From Ga0077527 sp945862135 (GTDB lineage Bacteria; Pseudomonadota; Gammaproteobacteria; Burkholderiales; SG8-41), in NCBI GenBank assembly GCA_964203275.1, contig CAXNMF010000018.1:16084-80083 (forward strand): a DNA stretch of 64,000 nt, read 5' to 3'. This document shows positions 43,189 to 52,993 of this stretch, piece after piece. The position numbers and the translations under genes are program-made. How positions within the stretch are numbered: position 1 is the first letter of the stretch; each line of letters begins with the position of its first letter. Below the pieces are notes generated by a model that was not told the origin of the DNA, ran no database searches, and saw nothing but the letters and a program-made list of their open reading frames with translations.

Positions 43189-44154
43189 TTATTCAGCGGG
43201 AATGCCTGCGTCCTTGATGACCTTGGCCCACTTGGTGATTTCGGACTTGATGTAGCTGGCGAATTCCGCAGGCGTGCCGCCATCCGGCTCAAAACCCTGC
43301 GCTTCCAGGCGTTGTCGCGTCGGACCGGCAAGAATTTTCACGGTATCGCCGTGCAGTCTCGTGATGATGGCCTCCGGCGTGCGTGCGGGTGCGAGCAGGC
43401 CGTACCAGGTTGATGCGTCATAACCCTTGACGCCCGACTCCGCAATCGTCGGCAGCTCGGGCATTGCCTTCGAACGTTTCGCCGTAGTCACCGCCACCGG
43501 TTTCACCTTCCCCGACTTCACATGCGGCATTGCCGCCGGCATCGTCGCGAACATGATCTGCACTTCGCCGGCGATCACCGCAATCAGCGCCGGACCCCCG
43601 CCCTTGAAAGGCACATGCACCATGCTGATACCGGCCAGCGACTTCAGCAGTTCACCGGCGAGATGCGAGGAGCTGCCGACGCCGGCCGAAGGAAAATTCA
43701 GTGTGCCCGGTTTAGCCTTGGCAAAGGCGATCAATTCCTTGATGGTCTTCACCGGAATGGATGGATGCGCAACCAGAATGTTCGGCGTGATCGCCACCAG
43801 GCTCACCGGCGAGAAATCCTTCACCGGATCAAATGGAAGTTTCTTGAACAAGCTGACATTGACGGCGTTGGGCGCGACATTGCCCATCAGCAGCGTGTAA
43901 CCGTCGGGCAAGGCGCGTGCAGCAAGTTCAGTGCCAATGTTGCCGGTGGCGCCGCCGCGATTGTCGACCACCACGTTCTGCCCGAGAGTCTGTGACAGCT
44001 GGTCGGCCATCACACGTCCGACCTGGTCGGTGCCGCCGCCCGGCGGGTAAGCCACGATCATGCGGATGGGACGCGAAGGATAGGTGGTATCGGCGGCATG
44101 AACCACACCCGCCATGGCACAGAGGGCCGCCAGTACTGCGTAAATCTTGTTCAT
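43189..44154 (-). CDS. Bug/TctC-family periplasmic solute-binding protein
   Basis: 321 residues. Signal peptide MNKIYAVLAALCAMAGVVHA, then YPSRPIRMIVAYPPGGGTDQVGR, where Ala-Tyr replaces the more usual Pro-Phe before the Gly loop. VDNRGGATGNIG, DGYTLLMG and VPFKGGGPALIAVIAGEVQ follow. Complete and with no sign of damage. It is 49 bases upstream of the hydrolase at 41985 and 19 bases downstream of the oxidoreductase at 44174, all on the minus strand, so a common transcript is likely. Confidence 0.94.
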   Translation of the reverse strand: MNKIYAVLAALCAMAGVVHAADTTYPSRPIRMIVAYPPGGGTDQVGRVMADQLSQTLGQNVVVDNRGGATGNIGTELAARALPDGYTLLMGNVAPNAVNVSLFKKLPFDPVKDFSPVSLVAITPNILVAHPSIPVKTIKELIAFAKAKPGTLNFPSAGVGSSSHLAGELLKSLAGISMVHVPFKGGGPALIAVIAGEVQIMFATMPAAMPHVKSGKVKPVAVTTAKRSKAMPELPTIAESGVKGYDASTWYGLLAPARTPEAIITRLHGDTVKILAGPTRQRLEAQGFEPDGGTPAEFASYIKSEITKWAKVIKDAGIPAE

Positions 44155-44173
44155 CTTGTTTCCTTGCTGATTT

Positions 44174-45262
44174 TTATTGTGCGAGCGGCAGAGTCACCGC
44201 GCGCCCGGTGGCCATCGAATGTTCGATCGCCAGAGTCACTTCGAGATTGAGGCGGGCTTCGCGCGGCGTTGCCAGTGAACAAGCCTTACCCATCGCCAGA
44301 TGGTCCAGCCAGGCGCGAGTTTCATTGGCAATCGGCCCCCAGAACTCTCCAAGCGCCCAGTCGCCCGGCGTGCCGCTCTGCAGGAACACCATATTGACGA
44401 AATGATCGGGCAGATAGACGTGCGGGATGCCCTTTTCGGTGTACATCAACTGGTCGGTGTGATCGTCATCGAGAATCATCACACCATCCGTGCCGACCAG
44501 TTCAACGCGGGCCGCATGGCCCAGAGCCGGATATTTTTCGGGAAGCGCGTAACTGATGCCGAGGTTCATGACCGCACCATCGGCATAGGTCAGTATCGCG
44601 TAACTGATGTCTTCGACATGGTCGTAGCCGGCAGCCTTCAGCACGCCCTTCTGGCCGCGCGCATAAACTTCCACCAGCTTGTTTCCCTCGTGAAACCAAT
44701 TCATCAGATCGACATAATAGGTCAGCGCATCCACCACCGGCGTGGCATGCGAATTGCGCTGGAGCATACCCAGCGCCTGCGAACGCGAATTGAATACCCG
44801 CGCTGCGCCTCCGGTCAGCGTGCCGAGGCGCCCCTGCACGAGTTGCTCCTTGGCGATCAGGTAACGTTCCTTGTAACGACGACTGTAACCGACATGTACG
44901 CCGACGCCCGACTTCTCGATGGTGCGGATCACCTGGTCGGCGTCCGCCACTGACAGCGCAATCGGTTTTTCCACGAGCACCGGCTTGCCCAGTTCCAGGG
45001 CTTTCAGGATCGGCGAGAGATGTTCGCCTTCACTGGTGGAGACGATGACGGCATTGACTTCGGGATGCGCAATGATCGCGTCGTTGTCCGAGGAATGGAC
45101 GGCGGCACCGACCTTTTTCGCCAGTGCTTCGGCTTTTTTGGGATCCTGGTCCGAAGTGGCAATAAAACGCACCGACGGATGTCCCGCGGCCAATTGCGCG
45201 CGCAGCCCGCCGATGCGGCCCGAGCCGATGATGGCCAGACCCAGTGTCTTGCGTTCGATGAT
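44174..45262 (-). CDS. Gfo/Idh/MocA family oxidoreductase with unclear start codon
   Basis: About 362 residues. The Rossmann motif IIGSGRIGG is in frame at about 45211-45237, upstream of the first TTG (45193), so that TTG cannot be the true start. No ATG, GTG or TTG exists in frame between the upstream stop and the motif. The sequence reads AGGAGGGG followed at once by ATC ATC GAA, so either a rare ATC start or a base change in the start codon is implied. VEKPIAL holds the catalytic-region Lys, and HVGYSRRY and the C-terminal beta sheet are normal. It oxidises a sugar, inositol or related alcohol with NAD(P). Confidence 0.8.
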   Translation of the reverse strand: MIERKTLGLAIIGSGRIGGLRAQLAAGHPSVRFIATSDQDPKKAEALAKKVGAAVHSSDNDAIIAHPEVNAVIVSTSEGEHLSPILKALELGKPVLVEKPIALSVADADQVIRTIEKSGVGVHVGYSRRYKERYLIAKEQLVQGRLGTLTGGAARVFNSRSQALGMLQRNSHATPVVDALTYYVDLMNWFHEGNKLVEVYARGQKGVLKAAGYDHVEDISYAILTYADGAVMNLGISYALPEKYPALGHAARVELVGTDGVMILDDDHTDQLMYTEKGIPHVYLPDHFVNMVFLQSGTPGDWALGEFWGPIANETRAWLDHLAMGKACSLATPREARLNLEVTLAIEHSMATGRAVTLPLAQ

Positions 45263-45485
45263 CCCCTCCTGGATGCCGCGACGTGGCAGCGTTGATGCCT
45301 CAAGCCGGCGCGTATCTCTTATTCATTGCTGCCGGAGCATCGCAGTCTAGCCAAGGGGAACCGGGCTTACAAGCCAAAGCCCGGCCGCACAGCATGTGGA
45401 ACGACGGAAAAGACCGTAAAGAAGCGCGCCACGCAGAAGGGGGGGATTGAACCGCAAGGGTTTGCGCGGCGCGCGAAAACAGATT

Positions 45486-46493
45486 TCAGTTTTTCCTGAT
45501 ACCTGCGGCGTTGACGACCTGCTGCCAGCGTGCAACCTCGTCAGCGAGATAGGCACGGAATTCAGCCGGACGGGAAGCATGCACGGTCAAACCCTGCGTG
45601 TTGAAACGCTCTGCCACGCGCGGCTCACGCGCCTGCCGCGCCAGATCGCCCTGAAGTTTATCCACAATGCCGCGCGGAGTAGCCGCAGGCACCAGCATGC
45701 CGTACCAGGTGGTGTAGGAAAAACCGGAAAGCCCCGCTTCGCTGGCCGTCGGAATCGACGGCGCGGCATCTACACGCTTGGTGCTGGTCACCGCAACGCC
45801 GACCAGCTTGCCGGAACGCACCTGCGGCAGCGCAGTGGCCATGTTGGTGACCATGAACTGGATTTCACCCGAGAGCAGGCCGGTAGTCGCCAGTCCCGCG
45901 CTTTTGTAAGGCACATGGATCGTGTCGACTTTGGCTGACATTTTGAACAGTTCATTGGCGAGGTGGCTCGCCGTGCCGTTGCCGGCAGATCCGAAGGCAT
46001 ACTTGCCCGGCTCCTTCTTGAACAGCGCGATCAGTTCGGCGAGGTTTGTGGCGGAAACCTTGGGGTTCACCGCGATAATGCTGGGCTGATCGGCGATCAG
46101 CGTTACCGGCGAAAAATCCTTGAGCACGTCGAAATCGATTTTCTTGAACAGCGCCGGGCCGATGGCCATCGTGGAACTCGATACCAGCGCCGTGTAACCG
46201 TCGGCGGGCGCCTTGGCGACGATCGAAGCACCTATGGTGCCGCCTGCGCCGGGACGGTTGTCAATGACCATGGTCTGTCCCCAGGCGTCAGACAGCGCCT
46301 GCGCGGCGATCCGCGCTACGATGTCACTGCCGCCGCCGGGCGCCAGAGGCACGACCACGCGCACCGGCTTCGACGGATAGTCCGGCGCGGCGGCATGCGC
46401 CGGATGGAGGGTAGACAACATGCCAAAAAATGCGCCAACGAGACCCGCGCAAGCATGCAATTTTGTGATTTCCGGATTGAAAGCCAAGACCAT
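45486..46493 (-). CDS. Bug/TctC-family periplasmic solute-binding protein
   Basis: 335 residues from ATG 46493, longer than its neighbours because of an extended signal region (LHACAGLVGAFFGMLSTLHPAHA). YPSKPVRVVVPLAPGGGSDIVAR has Leu in place of Phe before the loop. IDNRPGAGGTIG, DGYTALVSSST and VPYKSAGLATTGLLSGEIQ are complete. A TTG six codons earlier is also possible. Its 3' neighbour on the minus strand is the oxidoreductase, 224 bases away, a gap in which I see no gene. Upstream lies the damaged acyl-CoA ligase. Confidence 0.92.
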   Translation of the reverse strand: MVLAFNPEITKLHACAGLVGAFFGMLSTLHPAHAAAPDYPSKPVRVVVPLAPGGGSDIVARIAAQALSDAWGQTMVIDNRPGAGGTIGASIVAKAPADGYTALVSSSTMAIGPALFKKIDFDVLKDFSPVTLIADQPSIIAVNPKVSATNLAELIALFKKEPGKYAFGSAGNGTASHLANELFKMSAKVDTIHVPYKSAGLATTGLLSGEIQFMVTNMATALPQVRSGKLVGVAVTSTKRVDAAPSIPTASEAGLSGFSYTTWYGMLVPAATPRGIVDKLQGDLARQAREPRVAERFNTQGLTVHASRPAEFRAYLADEVARWQQVVNAAGIRKN

Positions 46494-46649
46494 TCCCCTG
46501 ATTAAAGCCAAAGGAGGAAGTTAACCGCGGCATGTTACGAAACCGTGACAGAAACCACGGTTCGCGAGGCAAAACACCACCATTTCAGACCGGCGCGAGT
46601 GCTTTAACGGCACGGCGACCACGGTCGCCGCGCTGTTCGGGTATTGGGG

Positions 46650-48264
46650 TTAACGGGTTTTTGCAGGTGGTGCCAGATCCACCGCCCGCCCGCGCAGGGC
46701 CTTGTCATCTCGCAAAGCGGCCTTGGCAATCTTGTGCGTTGGCGTGTGCGGGAGCTCGTCAACGAAGGCGACATAACCGCGGCACTTTCTGCGGCGCCAG
46801 ACGCGCGCGGCACCAGTCTGCGATTTCCTGCGCTGTCACCTTCGTGCGCCGGGCTTGACCGCGCAGACCACAAAAATGTCGTCCTCGCCCAGTCTCCGAC
46901 GGGCACCGCAATGGTTCCGGCCTCGGCCACCGCGGGATGCTCGCCAACCACGCGATCGAGCTCGGCGGCGGCGATGTTCTCGCCGCGGCGGCGGATGATG
47001 TCGCGGCTTGCGCGAGATGAAATAAAGATTATCCATCGCTGTCGCGTTTGACCATGTCGCCCGTCTTGAACCAGCCATCCTGAAAGGTATTGGCCGTCTG
47101 CTCGGGGTCGCGGAAATAACCCTGCATGATGATCGGCGTCTTCACCCACAGTTCACCGGGTTCGCCATCCGGCAGATCGCGGCCCTCATCATCGACCACG
47201 CGGCACTGCGCCCAGGGCCGCGCGGGGTCGGGATGGCGGCCGATCGGCCCCATGCTGCCGAGCTTCTGCGGCCCCTCAAAGGGATTGCAGGTGACGCCGG
47301 GAATTTCTGTCATGCCGTAGCCGCCAATGCGATGCGCAATCTTGAAATCGTTCTTGAACGTTTCATCCATGCTGGCGCGCACGCCATAGACCTTGCTGAT
47401 CTTGTGTTCGGGCCGAAACTCCTCACGCGGCCTTGCGCGCAGGATGCTGCCGATGGCCTCGATGATGTTGACTTGGGTTGCCCCGGTATCGACTGCGGTT
47501 TGCCAGAAGGTCGATGCCGAAAATTTCGGGATGATCACCATGCTCGCGCCTGCAGCCAGCGTACCGGCCACCGAATAGAACATCGCGTTGATGTGGAACA
47601 TCGGCAGCACGATCATCACACGGTCATCGTCCTGCAGATAGACGCGCTGCACGAAGGCCTCGCCGCCGGTCACGAAGCTTTTCTGGCTGTGCATCGCACC
47701 CTTGGGAAACCCGGTGGTGCCCGAGGTGTAGACGATCAGGCAGGTGCTTTCAGCCTTGATGTCGCCGGGCAGTGCTGTTTGCGGCGCTGTCATGACCAGG
47801 TCATCGAGCAGTGGCACCCCGTCGCTTGAAACATCAAGCATCACAAACCACGCCGGCGTTTTAAGGCCGGCGGCGGCCTGCCGCGCGACATCCAGCGTGT
47901 CCTGTGTTGCAGCCACCGCACTGACTTCGGCGTGATGCAGGACGTATTTCGCTTCTTCGACGCCGAATTCGGGATTGACCGGCACCATGATCGCGCCCAG
48001 CCGTGCCAGCGCGAACAGCATGACCATATGGCCGTCGCAATTGCGCGCCATGACGCCGACACGGTCACCCTTGCTGATACCGCGTGCGGCGAGAACACGG
48101 GCAGCGCCATCAACGGTTTTCGCAAATTCGCCCCAGGTCCAACTGCGGTCGCGGTAAAAAATGAACGGGCGTTGCGGATCTGTGCCGGCGCGGCTCGCCA
48201 GCGTGCCGTTCAGGGTGTAATCGTGTTCAGGATAAAGGCGCAGGACTTCGAGTGGCTTTTTCAT
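46650..48264 (-). pseudogene. AMP-dependent acyl-CoA ligase with multiple frameshifts in its C-terminal domain
   Basis: ATG 48264. The N-terminal domain is intact: IVYTSGTTGFPKGA (P-loop), GYGMTEIPG, GELWVKTPIIMQGYF and FKTGDMVKRDSDG, where a TAA occurs at 47029. Homologous C-terminal blocks follow in changing frames: NLYFISRK, DIIRRRGENIAAAELDRVV, LGEDDIFVVCAVKPGA, VTAQEIADWCRARLAPQKVP and VDELPHTPTHKIAKAAL, ending at TAA 46650. At least five indels fall between about 47030 and 46776. The C-terminal Lys needed for adenylation (THKIAK) is therefore out of frame. A true pseudogene or a poor local consensus. Confidence 0.85.
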
Positions 48265-48344
48265 GGCTTTAAGCAGAATGGGATTCGCCGGATTCTGGCA
48301 TACAATTCCCGCACTACCTGTTCACCAGTCCATATAGAGAGACC

Positions 48345-49265
48345 ATGAGCTTCTTTGCCCCGCCCGAGCGTATCACCGCCGACGTTTTCGCCGAACTGCC
48401 GAAAAAATTTCGCCGCACCAAGGTCTCCGCAGAGCGCCTCGCCGCTGGACGTCCCGCGCCGCATGGCGGCTGCTTCCTCGAGGGCCCGTCATTCGATCGC
48501 AAGGGCAATCTTTACGTCACCGACATTCCCTTCGGCCGCATTTTCCGCATCTCGCCGACCGGCGCCTGGGACCTCGTAGTCGAATACGACGGCGAACCCA
48601 ACGGCCTGAAGATCCACAAGGACGGTCGCATTTTTGTCACCGACCACAAGCGCGGCCTGATGCTGCTCGACGCGAAGCGTGGCCGCATCGAAACGATCAT
48701 CAACCGCTACAACCTCGAAACCTTCAAGGGCCTCAACGATCTGGTGTTCGCCAGCAACGGCGACCTCTACTTCACCGATCAAGGCCAGAGCGGCCTGCAG
48801 AATCCGAGCGGTGCGGTCTACCGCCTGCGCGCCAACGGCAAACTCGAACGCATCGCAGACAACATCCCCAGCCCCAACGGGCTGGTGCTGAACAAGGCGG
48901 AGAACACGCTATTCGTCGCGGTGACGCGCGCCAACGCGGTATGGCGCCTGCCGCTGCTGCCGGACGGCACGGTGTCGCGCATGGGCGTGTTCATTCAAAT
49001 GACTGGTGGCCGCGGCCCCGACGGCATGGCCATCGACGACGATGACGGGCTTGCGGTGGCGCATCCGGACATGGGCGCAGTGTGGATTTTCAACCACCGC
49101 GGCGAACCGATGTACCGCATCGACTCTCCGGGCACCGACGTTGTCACCAACTGCGCCTACGGCGTGCGCAATCCGCACCGCCTTTACATCGTCGACTCCG
49201 AAGGGGGTTCGATCCTCAGCGCGGAACTGCCGACGCCGGGACGGACGATGTACGGGTTGTCCTGA
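48345..49265 (+). CDS. SMP-30/gluconolactonase family protein
   Basis: 306 residues. Starts SFFAPPERITADVFAELP, close to the paralogue at 39987-40908. FLEGPSFDRKGNLYVTDIPFGRIFRI, GLNDLVFASNGDLYFTDQGQ and PSPNGLVLNKAEN build the beta-propeller metal site. The C-terminal NCAYGVRNPHRLYIVDSEGGSIL strand is intact. It hydrolyses a lactone, giving an open hydroxyacid. A TACAAT hexamer lies about 40 bases upstream of the ATG and may be its -10 box. It is divergent from the ligase and convergent with ridA-like, so it forms its own transcription unit. Confidence 0.92.
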   Translation: MSFFAPPERITADVFAELPKKFRRTKVSAERLAAGRPAPHGGCFLEGPSFDRKGNLYVTDIPFGRIFRISPTGAWDLVVEYDGEPNGLKIHKDGRIFVTDHKRGLMLLDAKRGRIETIINRYNLETFKGLNDLVFASNGDLYFTDQGQSGLQNPSGAVYRLRANGKLERIADNIPSPNGLVLNKAENTLFVAVTRANAVWRLPLLPDGTVSRMGVFIQMTGGRGPDGMAIDDDDGLAVAHPDMGAVWIFNHRGEPMYRIDSPGTDVVTNCAYGVRNPHRLYIVDSEGGSILSAELPTPGRTMYGLS

Positions 49266-49276
49266 TCGTTACTGGA

Positions 49277-49750
49277 TTAATCCAGCAACTCAAACTCGCC
49301 ATTGATCTCCACCGCCTGTCCGCGCGGCAGGCCGGCCATGCCGACCGCCGAACGTGCATGGCAGCCGGCTTCGGGACCGAACAGTTCATAGAACAGGTCT
49401 GACGCACCATCGATGACTTTCGGATGGTCCGGAAACTCCGGCGTGCTGTTAACCATGCCGAACAGCCGGATCACGCGCTTGACGCGATCAAGGTCACCAA
49501 CCTCGGCCTTGACCGTCGCCAGGATTGCCAGTGCGGCCGCCTGCGCCGCCTTATAGCCCTCTTCCACCGTCATGTCCTGACCGAGCTTGCCGTGCTCGCG
49601 GATCCGCATGCCCGGATGATGCGGACCGTGGCCCGACACAAACAGGATGTTGCCGACGCGCACGCAGCCGCAGCGGTTGGGATTGGGAAACTTGCGCGGC
49701 TGCGGCAGGCTGTGGCCCATCACCGCCAGTTTCGCCTCGATCGCGCCCAT
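49277..49750 (-). CDS. RidA family protein
   Basis: 157 residues from ATG 49750. Core blocks are ILFVSGHGPHHPG, EEGYKAAQAAALAILATVKAEVGDLDRVKRVIRLFGMV and ARSAVGMAGLPRGQAVEINGEFEL, with the Arg that binds the substrate carboxylate in RidA. The length is longer than canonical RidA (about 130) and matches the variant clade found in catabolic clusters. It deaminates reactive enamine/imine intermediates or protects against them. Its start overlaps the MmgE/PrpD stop by one base (TGATG), so it is translationally coupled to it. Confidence 0.9.
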   Translation of the reverse strand: MGAIEAKLAVMGHSLPQPRKFPNPNRCGCVRVGNILFVSGHGPHHPGMRIREHGKLGQDMTVEEGYKAAQAAALAILATVKAEVGDLDRVKRVIRLFGMVNSTPEFPDHPKVIDGASDLFYELFGPEAGCHARSAVGMAGLPRGQAVEINGEFELLD

Positions 49751-51190
49751 CAACGCAGCAGCAGATCAACGAACTCGTTCACCGCCATCGCTTCGAGTTT
49801 TTTCGCGTCGGTGCAGGCCGCAACAATTGCCGCCTTTTGTTTCGGCGCAAACACCATCGCAGTGTTTTCATTGAATTTTTTCATCACTGCCGGAACACCT
49901 TCCTTGCGGCGCTTGCGGTGGCCCAGCGGGTAGTTCACCTCGGACAGCGGCGTCTTGCTGCCGTCCTTGAAGAACACCTGGATCGAGTTGGCATTGGTGC
50001 GCTTGGCGGGATCGTGATATTCGCGTTCGTAACGTTCGTATTCGGTGAGACGGATTTTCGCGCGCAGCTTGTCGATGCGCGGGTCAGCGGCGATTTCATC
50101 CTCGTAATGTTTGGCCGTCATGTCGCCGAAAATCAGGCCAATCGCCATCATGTACTGCATGCAATGGTCGCGGTCGGCGAAGTTGGCCAGCGGGCCGGTC
50201 TTGTCGAGAATCACCATCGTCGAGTTGTGGCCGCGCGCCTCGATGTGACTGATGTCGTCGAGCCGGTCTTTCACCAGCGGATGCAGCTTGATCGCGGCTT
50301 CGACACCGGTCTGGCCGTGGAAAGCCGTCGGGTACGGAATCTTGAACAGCGTGTTTTCGATGACATAACTGCCCAGCGGCCGCTGGAACTTGAAGGGCTT
50401 GCCGTCGAACAGCACGTCGTAGAAACCCCACTTCGGCGCCGTCAGCGCGGAGGGATAACCCATCTCACCCTTTTTCGCCATCAGTGAAAGCCATACGCCG
50501 CGCGCAGAGGCGTCACCGGCCGCCCATGATTTGCGCGCACCGGTGTTCGGCTTGCGCCGATAGGTGGCCAGCGCATGGCCATCGACCCAGGCATTCGACA
50601 GCGCGTTGACCACTTCTTCATGTGTGCAACCGATCAACTGCGACACGGCTGCAGTCGTCGCGATCTTGACCAGGATGGTGTGATCGAGACCGGCAGCAGT
50701 GAAACCGTTTTCCAGCGCGAGTCCGCCCTGTACCTCATAGGCCTTGATGATCGCAGCCAGCACTTCGCGCATGGTCAGCGGTTTTTTGCCCGCCGCATGC
50801 GCGCGTGCGCGACAACCAGTCAGCGGTCATCAGAATGGCGCCGATATTGTCCGAAGGATGGATCACCGTGCGTCCATAGAACGCGTCGTTGAAATCCAGC
50901 CAGCGGATCAGTGCGCCGGCGTTGAATGCGGCCGTCACCGGGTCAAGCACGTAACTGGTGCCGGGCACGCGCGCGCCGTTGGGGACGATGGTGCCAGGCA
51001 CGATGGGGCCAAGCAGTTTGGTGCAGTCGGGATAGGCCAACGCTTCGAAGGCGCAGGCGAGGCTGTCAATCAGCGTCAAGCGCGCGGTTTCAAACGCGAG
51101 TTTGCTGGCCGGTTTATAGCCATGGGCATAGTTCGCGAGATCAACAATGACTTTGTCGAAAGGCGGACGCTTGTTAGTGACTGCGGCCAT
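49750..51190 (-). pseudogene. MmgE/PrpD (2-methylcitrate dehydratase-like) protein with a +1 frameshift
   Basis: ATG 51190. The N-terminal part has DSLACAFEALAYPDCTKLLGPIVPG and RWLDFNDAFYGRTVIHPSDNIGAIL, much like bacterial PrpD. At about 50805-50818, a GCGC-rich run, one base too many breaks the frame. Correcting it gives AADWLSR-ARAHAAGKKPLTMREVL and an open frame to 49750. 1441 bases equals 1440 plus one, i.e. a 479-residue protein. The downstream part (LGHRKRRKEG, NPRI-like region) is intact. It would dehydrate a methylcitrate-like tricarboxylate. It is coupled to ridA-like downstream and follows a Bug receptor. Confidence 0.88.
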
Positions 51191-51215
51191 ATTATCATAA
51201 CCCCTTGAATTTAAA

Positions 51216-52199
51216 TTATATTTTTACATTGCCGGTTATTCCAGCCTTGATGCCGGCCGACTTGACCAGCTTGCCCCATTTCGCCGCCTCGGCCTTCAGA
51301 TACTGCGCGAACTGCGTCGGAGAATCGCCGACGGGCTCAAGCCCCGCTTTCGCCATGCGCTCCGAAATCGCCGGCTCCTGCAGCGTGGCCACAATCTCGC
51401 GATGCAGTTTTTCAATCACCGCGCGCGGCGTCCCGGCGGGTGCGACAACGCCATTCCAGTTGTTGGCTTCATAACCCTTCACGCCGGCTTCGGCGATGGT
51501 CGGCATTTCCGGGAATAGCGGTGAGCGTTTCGCCTTGCCCACACCGAGCCCGCGCAGTTTGCCGGCACGTATATGGGGCTGCGCGGTGGTCAGGTTTGCC
51601 ATCATCATGCTCAGACGGCCGGCCACCAGATCGGCCACCGCGGGTGCGCCGCCCTTGTACGGCACATGCAGCGCTTCAACCTCGGCCATGCTGGTGAACA
51701 GCGCCATCGCAAGATGACCCGCACCACCGACGCCGCTGGAGCCGTAATTGAATTTTCCGGGATTGGCCTTCAGCAGCGTGATCAGTTCCTTGACCGAAGT
51801 CGCAGCCATTGACGGATGCACCACCAGCAGGTTGCTGGAAGCGGCGATATTGGTGATCGCCACAAAATCACGTTCGAGTACATACGGCACGCTGGCACGC
51901 AGCGAGGGATTCACCGCCAGCGGTGGCGTCGCCATCAGCAGGATGTGCCCATCCGGTGTCGCTTCCTTCACGATCTGGGTACCGATGATGGTGCCGGCAC
52001 CGGTGCGGTTGTCGATCACCACTTGCTGGCCAAGCCGCTCGGAAAGCCGCGCACCGGTAATACGGGCGACGGTGTCGGTCGAACCGCCGGCCGAATACGG
52101 CACTACCAGACGGACGGGGCGCTGCGGATAGTCGGCAGCTGATGCGACAGCGGCAGACAGCAACAATATTGCGGGAAAAACACGGCAGAACATCATCAT
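51216..52199 (-). CDS. Bug/TctC-family periplasmic solute-binding protein
   Basis: 327 residues from the ATG at 52199, the first of three consecutive ATGs after AAGGAGTGGC. The signal peptide (FCRVFPAILLLSAAVASA) precedes YPQRPVRLVVPYSAGGSTDTVAR, with Ser in the Gly loop. IDNRTGAGTIIG has the TIIG variant, also seen as TMIG at 39007. VPYKGGAPAVADLVAGRLS is intact. The tail KAGITGNVKI extends past the normal end by several residues. It is 26 bases before the PrpD-like gene start on the same strand, so receptor, dehydratase and RidA are likely one operon. Confidence 0.93.
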   Translation of the reverse strand: MMMFCRVFPAILLLSAAVASAADYPQRPVRLVVPYSAGGSTDTVARITGARLSERLGQQVVIDNRTGAGTIIGTQIVKEATPDGHILLMATPPLAVNPSLRASVPYVLERDFVAITNIAASSNLLVVHPSMAATSVKELITLLKANPGKFNYGSSGVGGAGHLAMALFTSMAEVEALHVPYKGGAPAVADLVAGRLSMMMANLTTAQPHIRAGKLRGLGVGKAKRSPLFPEMPTIAEAGVKGYEANNWNGVVAPAGTPRAVIEKLHREIVATLQEPAISERMAKAGLEPVGDSPTQFAQYLKAEAAKWGKLVKSAGIKAGITGNVKI

Positions 52200-52273
52200 G
52201 CCACTCCTTGCGGAAAAAACATTGTCCTCCGAAGATGCCGCATTATTGTTTTTATTGGGGTGCTGAATGCCGC

Positions 52274-52900
52274 TCATTCCGTGGCCGGTGCACCCTCGAG
52301 CGGAATACGCGGCATTTCAAAGCGGTCGGTCACACGGCAATAACCGCCCTTGCCGGCAAGACGGCCGATCGGATTCACGGCACCCACATCCACGTGAAAA
52401 CGATCGTTGACGATGCCGTCGTGGTAATGAAAATAAACGACCTCGCCGAACACCACGTGATAGGGCTTGCGTCCCAGTTCAACAATCTGCATCAGCCGGC
52501 ATTCCAGCGCGACCGGTGCTTCGGCAATACGCGGCACACGCACCTTGCGTGAAGGCACAGCGGTAAAACCGGCCTTCTCCAGTTCATTGACGCCGTATGG
52601 ATAATCGACGGCGCAGACATTCATTTTGTCCTTGATCGCATCGTTGACGATATGTACGACAAACTCCGGCGTTTCGCGGATGTTGCGCACGGTGTCCTTG
52701 GCCTTGCCGGAACGGTCACCGACCGAAAACATCAGCATTGCCGGATCGGAGCCAACGGCGTTGAAAAAACTGAACGGCGCCGCGTTGGGACCGTCGGGGC
52801 CGAGCGTGGTCACCAGGGCAATCGGCCGTGGCGTCACGGTGCCGACCATCAGTTTGTACTGGTCCTGCCAGGACACCTTGCTTGCGTCGATTTCAGTCAT
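52274..52900 (-). CDS. Flavin reductase-like FMN-binding protein
   Basis: 208 residues from ATG 52900 (MTEIDASKVSWQDQYKLMVG). Split-barrel FMN-binding fold: VTPRPIALVTTLGPDGPNAAPFSFFNAVGSDP is the phosphate and isoalloxazine-binding segment. FVVHIVNDAIKDKMNVCAVDYPYGVNELEKAGF and the C-terminal GRLAGKGGYCRVTDRFEMPR are typical. Such proteins reduce flavin for a monooxygenase or act as flavoprotein oxidoreductases. No oxygenase gene is beside it. The upstream region contains a heptanucleotide repeat. Confidence 0.9.
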   Translation of the reverse strand: MTEIDASKVSWQDQYKLMVGTVTPRPIALVTTLGPDGPNAAPFSFFNAVGSDPAMLMFSVGDRSGKAKDTVRNIRETPEFVVHIVNDAIKDKMNVCAVDYPYGVNELEKAGFTAVPSRKVRVPRIAEAPVALECRLMQIVELGRKPYHVVFGEVVYFHYHDGIVNDRFHVDVGAVNPIGRLAGKGGYCRVTDRFEMPRIPLEGAPATE

Positions 52901-52993
52901 GAGTCTCAATTATTGCAGGGGGAAGTGTTGAAGATTCTATCAGGGCATCTGCGCCCCGACGGCATATTCCACATGCTGTGGCAGTGGCTGAAG

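Noticed and set aside
45263..45485. Hidden gene between the oxidoreductase and the next Bug receptor
   Set aside because: No frame with a start, ribosome site or family-like sequence is visible in these 223 bases.
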